DNA of 64,000 nucleotides from Pseudofabraea citricarpa. Taxonomy: Eukaryota; Ascomycota; Leotiomycetes; Helotiales; Dermateaceae. Each line of letters begins with the position of its first letter. The first letter of the stretch is position 1. The stretch covers positions 682,001 through 746,000 of the forward strand of contig JAPWGK010000018.1 of the NCBI GenBank assembly GCA_029641185.1, read 5' to 3'. This document shows positions 23,798-35,449 of the stretch, piece by piece. The translations under genes were made by a program, and so were the position numbers. Below the pieces are notes generated by a model. The model saw only the letters and a program-made list of their open reading frames with translations, was not told the DNA's origin and searched no databases.

Positions 23798-25253
23798 TTA
23801 CTTGGGGTAATCTTTGACATGGTAACTCTTGAGCTTTACAAATTGCTCAAATCCAAACCTGCTCAACGTGACACCCTTTCCTGAATTCTTCCACCCGGTC
23901 CATGCCAGATCCGGGCTTGGGTAATCGCATCGGTTGACGAAAACAGTTCCAGCCTCCACATCGTCCGCCAACGCAAATCCCTTTGCGGTATCCTTGGTCC
24001 AGATACTAGCTGTCAACCCGAATTCGCTATCGTTCATAAGCTTGATCGCTTCCTCGTCCGACTTAACCTTCATGACTGCGATAACAGGTCCGAAGGTTTC
24101 CTCGGTCATTACCGTCATGGTATGGTTCACACCAGTAAGTAGAGTTGGCTTAACATAATTGCCGTCCGCAGGCGGCGATTGGAAAGTCTTATTCTCGGGT
24201 GTAGCATCCTTTGCTCCCTTCTTTAAAGCATCGCTGATGTGTGATTCGATCATTTCCTTCGATCTCTTTGAGACGACTGGACCAACGTGTGTTGACTTGT
24301 CAAAGGGATCACCAAGTATGTAGTTCTTGAGAACTCCCTGGACAGCCTCGACAAACGCGTCATGGATCTTCTCGTCGACATATATTCTCTCCAAGCTACA
24401 GCAACTCTGTCCCGAGTTGAAGATAGCACCATCGACAATCTCCTCTGCAGCCCATGCCACATCAACATCGGCTCGAATATATGCTGGGTCCTTGCCACCA
24501 AGTTCTAATCCAACATTCACAATTCTGTCAGATGCTGCCTTTTGTACAGCCAGACCACCTGCCACTGAGCCAGTGAAGCATACGAGGGAAATTTTTGGAT
24601 TCTGGACGATCGACTCGATGATCTTGGGGGATCCTGAGTGGAAGTATTGGATAACGTTCTTAGGGAGGCCAGCCTCTGTGAAGATAGACGCAATATGTTC
24701 GACAATGGTAGGTGTCTGTGGGGAAGGTTTGAGGATGACTGAGTTTCCAGCAAGGATAGCAGGAATGAGAGAGTTGACTAGAATTAAGTATGGGTACTAC
24801 GAATCTGTTAGTGATTGCAGGATCGAGATGAACCGGGGGAAAACTTACGTTCCAGGCAAAGAGGATAAGAACAGGTCCGACTGGAATCTTTCGAATGAAT
24901 CGCTTGAACCCTTGCTCTGCCTCTCCATCTGTATCCTTCAATACCTCATCGCTGATCTTCAAGAGGTATTCGCCTCTCATCACCGCTGTGGTAACTTCTT
25001 TCGCCGTGTAAGCGATGGGTCGTCCCATCTGCTCTGTGATCTCTTTTGCCAACACATCCTTTTTCTCAGTCAATAATGCCAATGCCTTCTTGACAATCGC
25101 TTGTCGTTCTGCTAGAGAAGTCTTGCGGAAGCTCAAGAAAGCCTCAGTTGCAACATCAGCTTGCTGGGCCAAAGCCGACTCAGATATGGCATCGCGGGTC
25201 ACAACAGCCTTGTTGGTGATTGGAGAGATAGTGGTGAGGACTTCTGAAGACAT
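23798..25253 (-). CDS. Aldehyde dehydrogenase family protein
   Basis: Two exons, 25253-24849 and 24796-23798, 467 residues; the intron (GTAAGT...GTAG) joins LFAWN to YPYLILVNSL in phase 0. All ALDH landmarks are present: the FAWNYPY region and LKPSPQTP, the nucleotide-binding FTGSVAGG, the general base Glu in LELGGKDPAYI and the catalytic Cys in FNSGQSCCSLERIY. EETFGPVIAVM and FGLTASIWTKD complete the set. It oxidises an aldehyde to the acid with NAD(P)+. The specific substrate (betaine aldehyde, semialdehyde or other) cannot be assigned, and no targeting signal is evident. It is divergently transcribed from ESF2, with a 439-bp shared promoter region. Confidence 0.93.
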
Positions 25254-25692
25254 TTTGGGGTAGTTTGGGTCTGGTGAGGTTATGGGGAGGTGGGATGAAA
25301 GACTCAAGATGGGACGAAAATATAGGGAAGCTTGCGGTATCGCTTCGGTGCCCCTCACCAGTGTGGCGGGTTGCTTCGCCAGATGCGGTAATTCAAGTCA
25401 ATTAAGGTACTGAGAAGGATTCAATCATTCAAAGACAGCGAGTCAGGTAGAAGCAATAGATCAGCTGAAGAAGCAGAAGGAATTGATTGAATTGAGTTAC
25501 GCAAGAGCATGACAACTGAAAATACACCTTGAGGAGGTGGTGGTCTCTTGTACTGCGTCTGCGTGCCCCTCCAGACAATGACGGGGATCTGCCGACGCTA
25601 ATTAATTGGCGCTGGCGGTCGATTGCAGGGGTTCAAAAAAGTTTCGACGACATCTGCCAGCCTCACTTATTGACAACCTCACAGCAGAACCA
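25254..25692. promoter_or_regulatory. Divergent ALDH/ESF2 promoter region
   Basis: 439 bp between two opposite start codons. No specific operator recognised. Confidence 0.4.
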
Positions 25693-26649
25693 ATGGCAAC
25701 TCGAAAGCACAACGACTTCTTGGATGCGGAGGAGAGCGGGGACGATGGTAGTCAAGGATACAATTCCGAGGCGGAGGATATCAGAAAAGGAGGCAGAAGC
25801 TCGAAACGAAGAAAGGTCGAGAGCGACGGCAGCGACGATGAGGCTGAGTCCGAAAAGCTGCACGAGAGTGACAACGAAGAAGAGGTCGAAGCGGAGGCAG
25901 GAGAGTCCGCAGTAGAGAAACCGAAATCACAGAGACTGCGCAAATCGGCAGAGTTACCTGGAGTCTCAAAACCATTGACGAAGAAAAACCTGGTCGCGAC
26001 TGAAAAGGCTCGAAAACGATCTGGTGTCGTCTACCTATCACGCATTCCTCCTTTCATGAAGCCGTCAAAACTGAGATCGCTCCTCGAGCCATACGGTACT
26101 ATCAACCGCATTTTCCTGTCGCCCGAAGATCCAGCATCGCATAGTCGAAGAGTCAGGAATGGAGGGAATAAGAAGAGGTCATTTACGGACGGGTGGGTAG
26201 AATTTGTCAACAAGACCGATGCGAAGCATGCTTGTGAGCTGTTGAACGCGAAAACAATCGGAGGGAAGAAGGGCTCGTATTACCACGACGACGTGTGGAA
26301 CTTGCTGTATCTGAAGGGCTTCAAGTGGAACTCCTTGACGGAGCAGATCGCTGCTGAGAATGCCGAGAGAGCAAGCAGAATGCGGGCCGAAATCAGCAAG
26401 ACTACGAAAGAGAACAAGGAGTTCGTCCAGAACGTGGAGAGGGCTAAGATGTTGGAGGGTATGGAATCGAAGAAGGCTGCAAAGAGGAGAAAGGACGAAG
26501 AGGAGGGTGGTGAAGTTGATATTGTGGCCAAGGAGCGGAAGAGTGGCGGAGAGCGACCAAGACACTTCAAACAGACTGAAGTGGCAAAGAAGAAGAGACC
26601 CGAAGAGCAACCTGAGCATGTAAAGAGGGTTTTAAGCAAGATTTTCTAG
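25693..26649 (+). CDS. ESF2: Pre-rRNA-processing protein Esf2
   Basis: Single-exon, 318 residues from MATRKHNDFLD (an in-frame extension to 25606 has no ATG). An acidic Glu/Asp/Ser N-terminus with a KRRK cluster is followed by the Esf2/ABT1-type RRM: GVVYLSRIPPFMKPSKLR, then EPYGTINRIFLSPEDP, then FTDGWVEFVNKTDAKHACELL, then the diagnostic GSYYHDDVWNLLYLKGFKW. The C-terminus is Lys/Glu-rich and coiled. Family role: nucleolar factor of the 90S pre-ribosome that works with the helicase Dbp8 in 18S rRNA maturation. Its stop lies only 84 bp from that of the next, convergent gene. Confidence 0.94.
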   Translation: MATRKHNDFLDAEESGDDGSQGYNSEAEDIRKGGRSSKRRKVESDGSDDEAESEKLHESDNEEEVEAEAGESAVEKPKSQRLRKSAELPGVSKPLTKKNLVATEKARKRSGVVYLSRIPPFMKPSKLRSLLEPYGTINRIFLSPEDPASHSRRVRNGGNKKRSFTDGWVEFVNKTDAKHACELLNAKTIGGKKGSYYHDDVWNLLYLKGFKWNSLTEQIAAENAERASRMRAEISKTTKENKEFVQNVERAKMLEGMESKKAAKRRKDEEEGGEVDIVAKERKSGGERPRHFKQTEVAKKKRPEEQPEHVKRVLSKIF

Positions 26650-26733
26650 TCAACGAAATACAAAGAGAGAGCCAGCGAAACAGCTCATCCATGATGACTC
26701 TTCCACCAGTCCAGCCAATATTCATACACCTCA

Positions 26734-27270
26734 CTATCTCCGAAATCTATTAATCCTCCTCAAAAAATCCACATCAAACCCCTGCAGCTTGAGACACTCG
26801 TCTCCCAATTTCGTCATATCCTTATACGAATCACACGCCGCGTGATAGCCATTGTCCAACTCCAGCCACCCATTATGTCTCGCATACCACTCTCCAGGAT
26901 TTCCGGCCAGGCTCTGTAGCCTCATCTTCTCCACCATCTTCCCCACCATCTTCAGATCCTCCATCGCCACCAAGATCTTCCAGTGCAGCTTTGCGTGATC
27001 CGTGTACTCCGTACCGTCGCTGCCACCTCCGGTCCCGAGAACTTTGAGATCGGAATCCGATACGTACAGCTCTCGATCGTGTCGCTTCATCTTTGTTAGC
27101 TTTGGTGTGGGCACAGGAGCGGCTGCGGCTGCGGCTGCGGCTGCGGGCTGCCACATAGGTGAGAGATATTGGTATGGGTTTAGCTGTTGCAGTTGCAGCA
27201 ATGGATTCACATTCTGTCGTCCCTTTGCATCAACAGGGGCCGGCTTCTTTGCGGGTGGTGCGTGAGGCAT
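26734..27270 (-). CDS. Hypothetical protein, 178 residues
   Basis: Single-exon frame from MPHAPPAKKPAPVD. It has a Gln/Ala-rich N-terminus with a poly-Ala run encoded by GCC/GCA repeats (AAAAAAAAA), then an ordered C-terminal half: WKILVAMEDLKMVGKMVEKM, then NPGEWYARHNGWLELDNG, YKDMTKLGDECLKLQG and a final RRINRFRR. No known family recognised. The helical C-terminal part with several Trp and His looks conserved. The upstream in-frame extension lacks a plausible earlier start. Confidence 0.6.
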   Translation of the reverse strand: MPHAPPAKKPAPVDAKGRQNVNPLLQLQQLNPYQYLSPMWQPAAAAAAAAAPVPTPKLTKMKRHDRELYVSDSDLKVLGTGGGSDGTEYTDHAKLHWKILVAMEDLKMVGKMVEKMRLQSLAGNPGEWYARHNGWLELDNGYHAACDSYKDMTKLGDECLKLQGFDVDFLRRINRFRR

Positions 27271-28316
27271 TCTGTCAAAGATTTTCAAAGTAATAGTATA
27301 ATCGGTATAGATTTGCGAATCTTTTGAGTGATGAGCCGTACTTTTCTTAACAAGTGTTGTGTCTGAAGAAAAGCCACAAAACAAAAGTCCCAACTCTGGG
27401 CATGGACTGTGGTATATATACACTCTGTTTATATGAAGTGCTATGTGAAAGAGTCTTCGAAGATGAGCTGTGAGCTGTACATTTTTGTTTTTTGTTTGGT
27501 TGGTTGGTTTGGTTTGCTTGTACTCCGTATGACTGAGCAATGCACAAATTGTGATGTGAAGATGCAACAACAACAACAGACTACCTACCTACCTAGACAA
27601 GAGTGGCTACCAATTCTTGACAAACTCACCTGCCTGCTTAAATACCAGTCAGAAACAACACATCTTTGCCATGGAGTCAGGGGCAGAATATCCAAACGCA
27701 CCACACGTGAAGTACGAGAGAGAAGACGTGAGGGAAGAAAAAGAAAAAGAGAACAAAAGTGCACGGTGTGGGATATGCCGGGGTAAATAAATTCCAGCCC
27801 GCGTTCTACCGAGCATGCATCGAGCAACTGCACAGAGAGAAGATGCATGACAGCAAGAGGCTCTCTGACAGCGAAATGAAAATCTGGTAGATCGTCGCCC
27901 TGAACTCTAATGCATCTACCGCTTTTCATGATTATGACGGCGCCGGGGAAGAAATCTGCCAGCATGTAGCATCACAGCCATAATCTTGGTCGTTTTTCCT
28001 TTGCGCTGCTAGCACGTATGTATTCGGCTGCCTGCTGGGAAGCGATTGTGTGGCCGGCAGGGGGTATTTATATCCCGTCATCATCATCATCACCACCATC
28101 ACCACGAGGGCGGTCGCGAGACAGCATACGTTTTATGATATCCAAGAAAGGTACCTAGATATCTCAACATGGCCTAGTTGTTATTGCCCGAGGGATATCT
28201 ATTTAATCGCTTTGGAGTGACAAGCGACTAGCTAGTTCGGCTGTTGGGTGGTATTTTCTCTCCAGATGAAAAATCCAAGTCACATAAGAACATCTGCAGG
28301 ATAAACTATTCGCGTC
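27271..28316. other. Intergenic, no gene supported
   Basis: Promoter side of the 178-residue gene and 3' flank of ASA1. A CATCATCA/CACCAC microsatellite lies near 28078-28107. Nothing else seen. Confidence 0.45.
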
Positions 28317-29852
28317 TTAATAGATATCCCATAAGCTGACCTTCCCATCTTTGCTCCCCGCAACCAACCAATGCGTCCTTGTAGCCTTTCGGATCCTCTC
28401 TTGGTTAAGCGATAGAGCCCCAAGTCGCTTGATCACTTCCTTGCCCTCCTTGCCCTGCTCTCCCTCTTTCTCTCCCTCTTCATTGTTCGACACCTCTAGC
28501 TCTACATCAGCGAATGCAACGGCAAAGCAGCCTTCCTTGTGCCATTTTAGGACGGCGAGTTCTTTCATGCTCTTGCTGCCATACACGCGGATCTTTGCAT
28601 CCCAGCCAGCTGTGGCAAAGATTTTGCCATCGTTCCGAACCTGTAGACTTTGCTGGCCTGAGTGCTTGGTCTGGACTGTTTTCAGGGGAAGAGATGATGT
28701 GGAAGTGGAGGTGGAGGTGGATGAGGAGGTGGGGATGCTGTGTTTGGCTATTATGGAATCGGCCGACGAGGTAAGGTAGTAGTCGAATGAGGGTGAGATA
28801 TCAAGAGAGAGGACTGGCTGGGTATGTGGTTGTGAGAGGTAAAGTGTTTGCCATTCCTTCTGACTAGGAGATATATCCTCTGCTATACCGGAAGTAGAGG
28901 CGGTCGTATTTTCAGAAGTTTGCCAGTGTTTAGGCATCTTACTGACTGTTGCTCTGGAGCTGGGAATCGGTTGGGGGTGACTTAGATGAGAAATACATGT
29001 GTGACCACTCTCATAGCCAGAGATGACCATCAAGTTTTCTGTTACGGGATGGAAGAAAAGCGATACAGCCATTATCATTCCACCTTTCAAACCAGGTGCG
29101 CTTGGCACAGTGTGGATTCTCTTGGAGGATGGGAAATGGAAAATGTCCACCTGAGCCATGATTAGATAGGAGCCTCAGTACACACGAAGTTTGCACTTAC
29201 TGTTTCAGAGCTGAGTGTATTCGGTACTGCTATCAAGAGCTCCTCCGATGACTCTGAAGTCGAAAGTGGATGCGCTGGACTCTGAGCAAACGAACAGAAA
29301 TTCATGGTATTGACGTGCAATATATGCAGCAACCATGGTTGCTTTCGTGGTTCAGGTGGCGTATCCACCGGAAGGACCTTGCTCATCGACTCCTCATCTT
29401 CACTCGAGAATTTCCACACAATGAGTTTGTTGTCCTTGCCATGGCTATTGAGTGTCAGTTCGGATCGCCTGCGGCTTGACGGGAGGAAGCGATGCTTTGT
29501 TTTGTTGCATATCGCACACATAAGCACACGTCGCTGAGAAAGGAAAGGCCAACCAACATGCATGCGTGCATTGTTTTGTTGCACGTCGCATGACACAATA
29601 AAGTTCCCCAAAAGGAAACCGATGGACTCACGTGATCAACCTGTCGTCTCCCCAAGCATCTGCACCCAGGATGGCAGCTTCATGCGCTCTCCAGACTGCA
29701 ACCGGCCGCTTGATATCCAGACTCCAGACCACGACCCAACCATCGGCGTCACCAGTCACCAGGCGAGAGTTAGATCGGATGAAGCTGGCTGAATGGATCT
29801 GTGCAGCATGTCCTCGAAGGATGTAGGCCGGCTGGGCTGGTGGAAGAGCCAT
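28317..29852 (-). CDS. ASA1: ASTRA-associated protein 1 (WD-repeat)
   Basis: Three exons, 29852-29632, 29444-29201 and 29150-28317, giving 432 residues. The N-terminal blade reads [17 protein letters not shown] then [16 protein letters not shown]; exon 2 starts [12 protein letters not shown]; the last blades read [17 protein letters not shown] and [18 protein letters not shown], which ends the protein as in other Asa1 proteins. The repeated GH...WD pattern indicates a seven-bladed propeller. Family role: subunit of the ASTRA complex, linked to TTT/Tra1 PIKK maturation and chromatin. Intron 1 (29445-29631) carries copies of a repeat also found in the 7.4-8.7 kb array. Confidence 0.9.
29491..29592 (-). 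repeat. Two copies of a dispersed repeat core inside ASA1 intron 1
   Basis: At 29491-29516 and 29567-29592 the minus strand reads TGCGATATGCAACAAAACAA and TGCGACGTGCAACAAAACAA, differing by two transitions. The array at 8621-8640 contains TGCGATGTGCAACAAAACAA on the plus strand. Confidence 0.75.
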
Positions 29853-32160
29853 GCCTGACTTTCTCTAGAGAACGTGGTCGACACATGCATCGGGCGTGTT
29901 GATGACGGCTGCTTGCTACTTTATGAAGCATCTTGACTTTGTTTGCGGCGGTCATGACGAAGCGAGGGCCAAGTATCACGTGCTATGCTGACTGGGTATT
30001 CTCCTTGCTATGTGCACACCCTGCCGTCACTACTCTTAATTCTCCAGTGGTCCAGGGGCAGCGGGCTTCTCCAACTCCAAGTTTCCAACCCTCCAACCCT
30101 CCAACCCACAAGACCCCTCGAGGAGATCGCCCGAGGTTGGATGCTTCAGGCACGGTGACGGCGGCATCGGTACGACAAGCGATCGAGCATCGCAATTATT
30201 AATACGGTATGGGACTCGTGCTCGCTCGTGACCCGGTCAGCCAGTTCAAGTATTTGTATTCTTGAATCGGGTTTGGCTGGTTCAGGTCCACCGAAGCGTC
30301 TCAAAGCAACGATTCAACTCGATGGACGACTCCAGGCGGGTGCTTTCTCATGCTCACGTACTGGGCCACGGCATAAGCTTGTACTGCTCATCCGAACTCT
30401 CTGACATTCGCGAATGGGGTTCTTGTTTGACCAAGAGTGGCTGTGCGACTCCTGCTGCAGTGCTGCTGTACCTCATGAGGCCACGCCTGTCGCCAAACCA
30501 CACTCAGGCTTCACTGTCGCGCACGAGATGCAACGACGTGATGACAGCGACGAGACAGATCATCCCTTGCTTGCGCTCTTAAGCTTTAGGAGTCGGTCTT
30601 GGCCGGCAGCGTGGAGACTCGAGAGAGGGAAAGAGAGGTAGGAGGTGGTGGTGATGAAGCATGAGTCGAAGACCTGCATGGTTTCTCGTATGCAAATGTA
30701 TTGATATTGATTGTTGCAGCGACAAATCTGAGAGTTGATGAAATCCAGGTCCCACCAGCCAGCCAGCCAGCCAGCCCAGTTTGCCGACGCAGAGGCTATT
30801 GGACTTGGAATGGCAGGTCGGCACACTGCTACTTCCCCTTCCCCAGCCGTCACGGTGCGCCTTGAGATTCGATATCTTGTTCTTCTTGCGCCTTTGCGCC
30901 TCGGACGGGAATGTGGTAGGGATACCGCTCAGTGCCTCGCAGATATAATTCCCTATTCGACGATCCAACCGTCAGGTCTGCGCCGCCAATACGATCCCGG
31001 TCTTGGCTCCCCGTCGTGACCCTCGGCTCTGAACCGCCCGTCGAAGCCCTGTGCAGCGTCATCTCATCAAATGTCCTCTGTTGTGGTTGACGTGAGGATC
31101 ATGTGTGCAATGCATACCGGGGCTGCATTGTTTGTCTCGAGCCCTCGTGGTTGAAAGGTTGTTGTGGTCTGGTCGAGCATAGCGAGAAAGTAAGGTTGGT
31201 GAGTTGGTAGGCGACGGAAGCAAAGAGCTGAAGCATTTAGTTGGCAGACATTTTGCAATTGCTTCAGAGCGTATAACTAGTACGAAATTCAGAATTGTCG
31301 TTGAACAATTAGATACTACAGGATATATGATTCTGTTAACCAAAGATAGCTAGCTAGCTAGCTATAAGGTGTAATTAGGGCACTGTACAATTACCAGTAT
31401 CCAACTAGAGAGCTGAACAACCCAAAAGCTGGACGGGGACTAGTGAGGTGTGGCCAAGGCCAGGCAATCCAAGCCGACCCTTCAGAGTTCTGAGAAAAGC
31501 CAGTCGTGACGGTCGGCAGTCTCAGCGGTGATCATCGTCACACTTTACAGCCATTCCAGAAGCTAAGGTTCCCCCCCTACCCGTTGCACGTACTGTACTT
31601 GACTTTTGAGCTTTACTTTACTTTACTGTACTTGTACTTGTACATTGCAGCAACTGTATGTATAGTACCAACCTTCCGATTAAGTAACTACCTTATCTAT
31701 ATCAGATCCGATACCTACCTACTTACTTACTTACTCAGAATAACAACTACAGAACTCTTCCCCCGTCAACACAACCCTCGTCCCGTCCCATCATTCCTCT
31801 TCCTCTTCCTCTTCCTCCTCCTCTACCCCAGTTGCATCACATTCGGTTCTCGGAGCCAGGGCGCCAGCAGGGTTTCACGTCCCCATTGACTCCCCCAAAG
31901 CCTCGCCCTCTCGTAGCGGCCGGATCGAAGCAACTCCGGTACCTCTTACCCCAAAATAAATTCCCGTGGGCGTCGACCCTGTCCCGTCAGCCTCTCTGCC
32001 TCTCTGTCTCTCTCGCCCAATTGCCAATTGCGTCGCTCACTTCCATCCAGACCACCACTACAACCTCCACCACAACCTCCACCACACACCCACCTACCCA
32101 CACACACACACACACCCCCCCCAGGCCACAGACGTTATTAAACTTCCAGATCCATATCGC
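29853..32160. other. Long intergenic region upstream of the Zn2Cys6 gene
   Basis: About 2.3 kb without a supported gene. Short simple repeats: CCAG repeats near 30757-30776, GCTA repeats near 31348-31365, CTTA/CTAC repeats near 31712-31735 and CTTCCT repeats near 31797-31820. A long promoter and leader is common for fungal regulators, but that reading is inference. Confidence 0.45.
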
Positions 32161-34556
32161 ATGCCAATGTTACTTGAACCTCGACCTTCCCACCGACTAA
32201 ACCACTGCGAGAAATCGCAGAGTCTCCATCGTGGCGGCATTCGATAGCCAAGGTTATCTTGCGTCAGGTTTTGATCTGGCTGCTGCAGACTACAACTCCT
32301 ACCAGATATCCTCCAACCCCTCGCCCCTCTACTCTGCCTCGACCGCCTCCGACCTGACCATCCCCGGAGACCACTTTACCTCACCGGTATACAACCTCAG
32401 CGAGATCAATCCTCCACCAGCGAAGCGCCTCAAGGTTGCGGGTCCAGCCAAACAAGCAGGCGGTGCTGCGAAGCCAAAGGTCAACAATCAGATGCCCGCG
32501 AATGATGGTGTTACCGCAGCAGCAGCAGCGGAGGTGACGGCTGCTGCAAACAAGCCGAAGCGGGTACGAACAGGATGCCTGACATGCAGAGAACGCCATC
32601 TGAAATGCGATGAAGGGGCAGTAGTATGCCAGAACTGTCGCAAGTCGAGTCGAGTCTGCAAGAGAGGCGTGCGCCTGAACTTTATCGACACCCAGGTGAA
32701 GTCGCCGCCGATGATTCCCCCTACCGCGGACTGGGCAGGTTCGTGAAGTCTCCGTTTCCCAGTAGATCTTTGCTAACCATGGACAGTCCAATTTCAAGAC
32801 GAATCTCGCGATATCGCATCTGAATACAAGGGCGGTCTAGGCCGGTATGCTCACCTCGAACAAACCATTACCCCTCCAAGAGACCAGGCTCTTGACTTCC
32901 CTTCACGACCAATGGCGGTTGACCATCCAATGACCACAAACAATGCTCTGCCCCCCATCCAGAATGTTGGCTCCTACCCAGAAAACTCGCTGTCTGCGAA
33001 GCATGAAGCTCATTCTAGGAGAGGAAGCCGTCACCATTCTCATACTGGAAGTGACTCGACCTTCATGACTGCCCCGCCATCTACATCCTACAGCAACCCT
33101 GAACAGAATCTTACACCTCCTAGTGAAACTCGTGATTACCTCAATTCGCCCGAAGAAGTGTTATTTATGCAAGTGTTTGTGGAAGAAGTTGGCTTATGGA
33201 TGGACAGTATGGATTCAATGAAGCACTTCTCAAGACTATTGCCATTCCACGCATTGGGCGAACCGATGCTGTTGAATGCCTTCCTGGCCTGTGGGGCTCG
33301 CCATCTGACACTTGTCAACCCTGTCTACCACGAAGATAAAGCACTTTTATACTACGATACCGCAACAACTCAACTACTAAGATCCCTACAAAACCCTGAC
33401 CGAGACACCATCATATGTGCCACCACTGCTGTTGTTTTAAACGTGTACGAAATCATGTCAGAAAGAGCCATGCAAAGAATGAACCATATCGCTGGAGCAC
33501 GAGCTCTTATAAAAGAGTGTGGATGGAATGCGCGAAGTACAGGCATTGGAGCTGCTTGTTTCTGGTTGAATGTTGGTATGGAGCTCCTAAGCTGTCTCCA
33601 CTTCAACTGGCAGGTGGCATGGGAGCCAGATCAGTGGGGCGTGGATATGAATTTTCAGAGAGAGACAGAATCATGCCGAGAGGAGCTTTGGGTCCATCGA
33701 ATGCTTTACATTGTTGGCAAGATTGCTAATTTCAGGGCTTCCATCCCACGGTTTCAAGAGGCATCTCCACATGACGAGCAGATACGGTTACAGTCCAGAT
33801 TTGCTGAATGGCAACGGCTAAAGAACCTCTGTGATAGTTGGAACAACTGTATTCCTCGGACAATGCACCCAATGGCGTATTTATACCCCACACAAACCAG
33901 TTCTAAATCTGCCTTCCCAGAAGTTTGGTAAGAATTACGTTCCTTAATAATGGCCATGTACTAATCTTGACAGGTTGATCAAACGTGCGACGATTGTTGG
34001 TCGATTGTTCTATCACACCGCCATGTGCCTCTTACCTCAGATCAATCCCATGATGTCGAAAGATACCGAAGAAATGCATACGATGCAATTATCTCACGCT
34101 CATCAAATATGCGGGATTGTAGCTCATGTCAAAGACCGTGGTGTTGCTAGTGTAGCTCTACGCTCACTAGCTATTGCTGCTGAGTGTCTTGACATAAGGC
34201 GCGAGCAAGAAGAAGTACTCGATATCTTTGAAAAGATTCGGAAGGAGACTGGTTGGAAAGTGGGCTTTCTTAACAAGGAGCTCAAAGCGAAATGGGGTTG
34301 GCCAAGCGAGGAAGATGCTCAGCAACAGATGATGGCGCAGCAAAACTCTCTCGCCCAGTTTTTCCCTAATACCTCACAAGCACCGCCAACAAGTTTACCA
34401 CCAGCACCTCCTGCACCTGCTCCTCAGAGACCGCCGCAGGGTGTCATGAATCCCCTATTGAGAACGGCAGATTTCTCTCTGCCGAACCATCCTTATCAGC
34501 AATATTACCAACCACCGACTCAGCACCATAATCAGTTCCCACATAATTACCTCTGA
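32161..34556 (+). CDS. Zn2Cys6 fungal transcription factor
   Basis: Main exons 32231(or 32221)-32738, 32787-33927 and 33974-34556; the joins are in frame (GTTCGT/CAG and GTAAGA/CAG). About 743 residues. The binuclear zinc cluster (32576-32658) is C-X2-C-X6-C-X6-C-X2-C-X6-C, preceded by basic NKPKRVRTG. The C-terminal regulatory domain contains [29 protein letters not shown] and [11 protein letters not shown], a fungal-specific (Fungal_trans_2-like) transcription-factor domain, and ends in a Gln/Pro-rich tail. The exon-1 frame has GTG where ATG would be expected at 32231. One way to supply an ATG is a tiny exon 32161-32168 (ATGCCAAT) with a 52-nt intron containing GACTAAAC. Target genes unknown. 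Confidence 0.88.
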
Positions 34557-35449
34557 TTCTTAGTAAGCGGCTCTCTTCCATTCTCGACCATCGGGTCAAC
34601 AACAGTACCGTTTGTTAGCATGTTTTTGCATCATATCAATTGTTTTATGAAAAAAGGTCAACGAAAAACAGGGGTTTCGGGGCTTAGAAATAGCTTCACC
34701 AGCAACAGCAGCAGCAAAATCTGCGCACATGATATTATGTCTTGTCTTTGCGTGGTTCACTTTCTTTTTATTTCCGGAGTTCAAAGGAGAAAAAGAAAAA
34801 TATAGTATGGTCGGTCTTTTTTCTTTTGGTGTAATCTGCTTGCCGGTGAAGGGACAGCGTGGTGTATTTCTTTTCTTTTTTTGCTTCTTTCTCTTCTCTT
34901 TTTAATAAGGAAGATCTCAGGATCGCTAAAATATTGTTTTTTATGAGGTTGCTTTGCTGCTAGCGCTGTGCGAGGGGAAAGCGGTCTCTGTATTTTTATT
35001 ATCGACCTGGATGATTGCTACAGGATGAGACGAGATGGCGCAGGATGATGGGATAGGATGGGATGAAATAGTCAGGCAGCCGGGCGGGCAGGGGGTGGAC
35101 TTGGGGTTTTCTTCTTTCTTCTCTTTGAGAAGATAAGATGAGGTGGTGCCTGCCTACCTACCTACATACCCTGCCTTAGCTTAGGTATGATATTATATGA
35201 TATGATATTGGAAATGATAATGTCTTGATGACTTGAGCTACGAGTACTCTGGTTGGGTTTATGAATCTCTGCTTTGCTTACTTGTTTTACGTGCTTGGAT
35301 TGATGTGGCAGTAGAGACATACACACGCACACGCACAGAGAGAGAGAAAGAGAGATAGTTTGATACCCAGCTTGATTTACCTAGGTATGGACGCCATTTC
35401 GTGATTTGGAGTTGTCAAAAGACATTTCACCTTTAGGGACCTAGATATC
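34557..35449. other. Convergent 3' flanks
   Basis: About 0.9 kb, T-rich, between the Zn2Cys6 gene and POP4. Short CACACG and GAGA tracts near 35320-35355. No gene seen. Confidence 0.5.
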
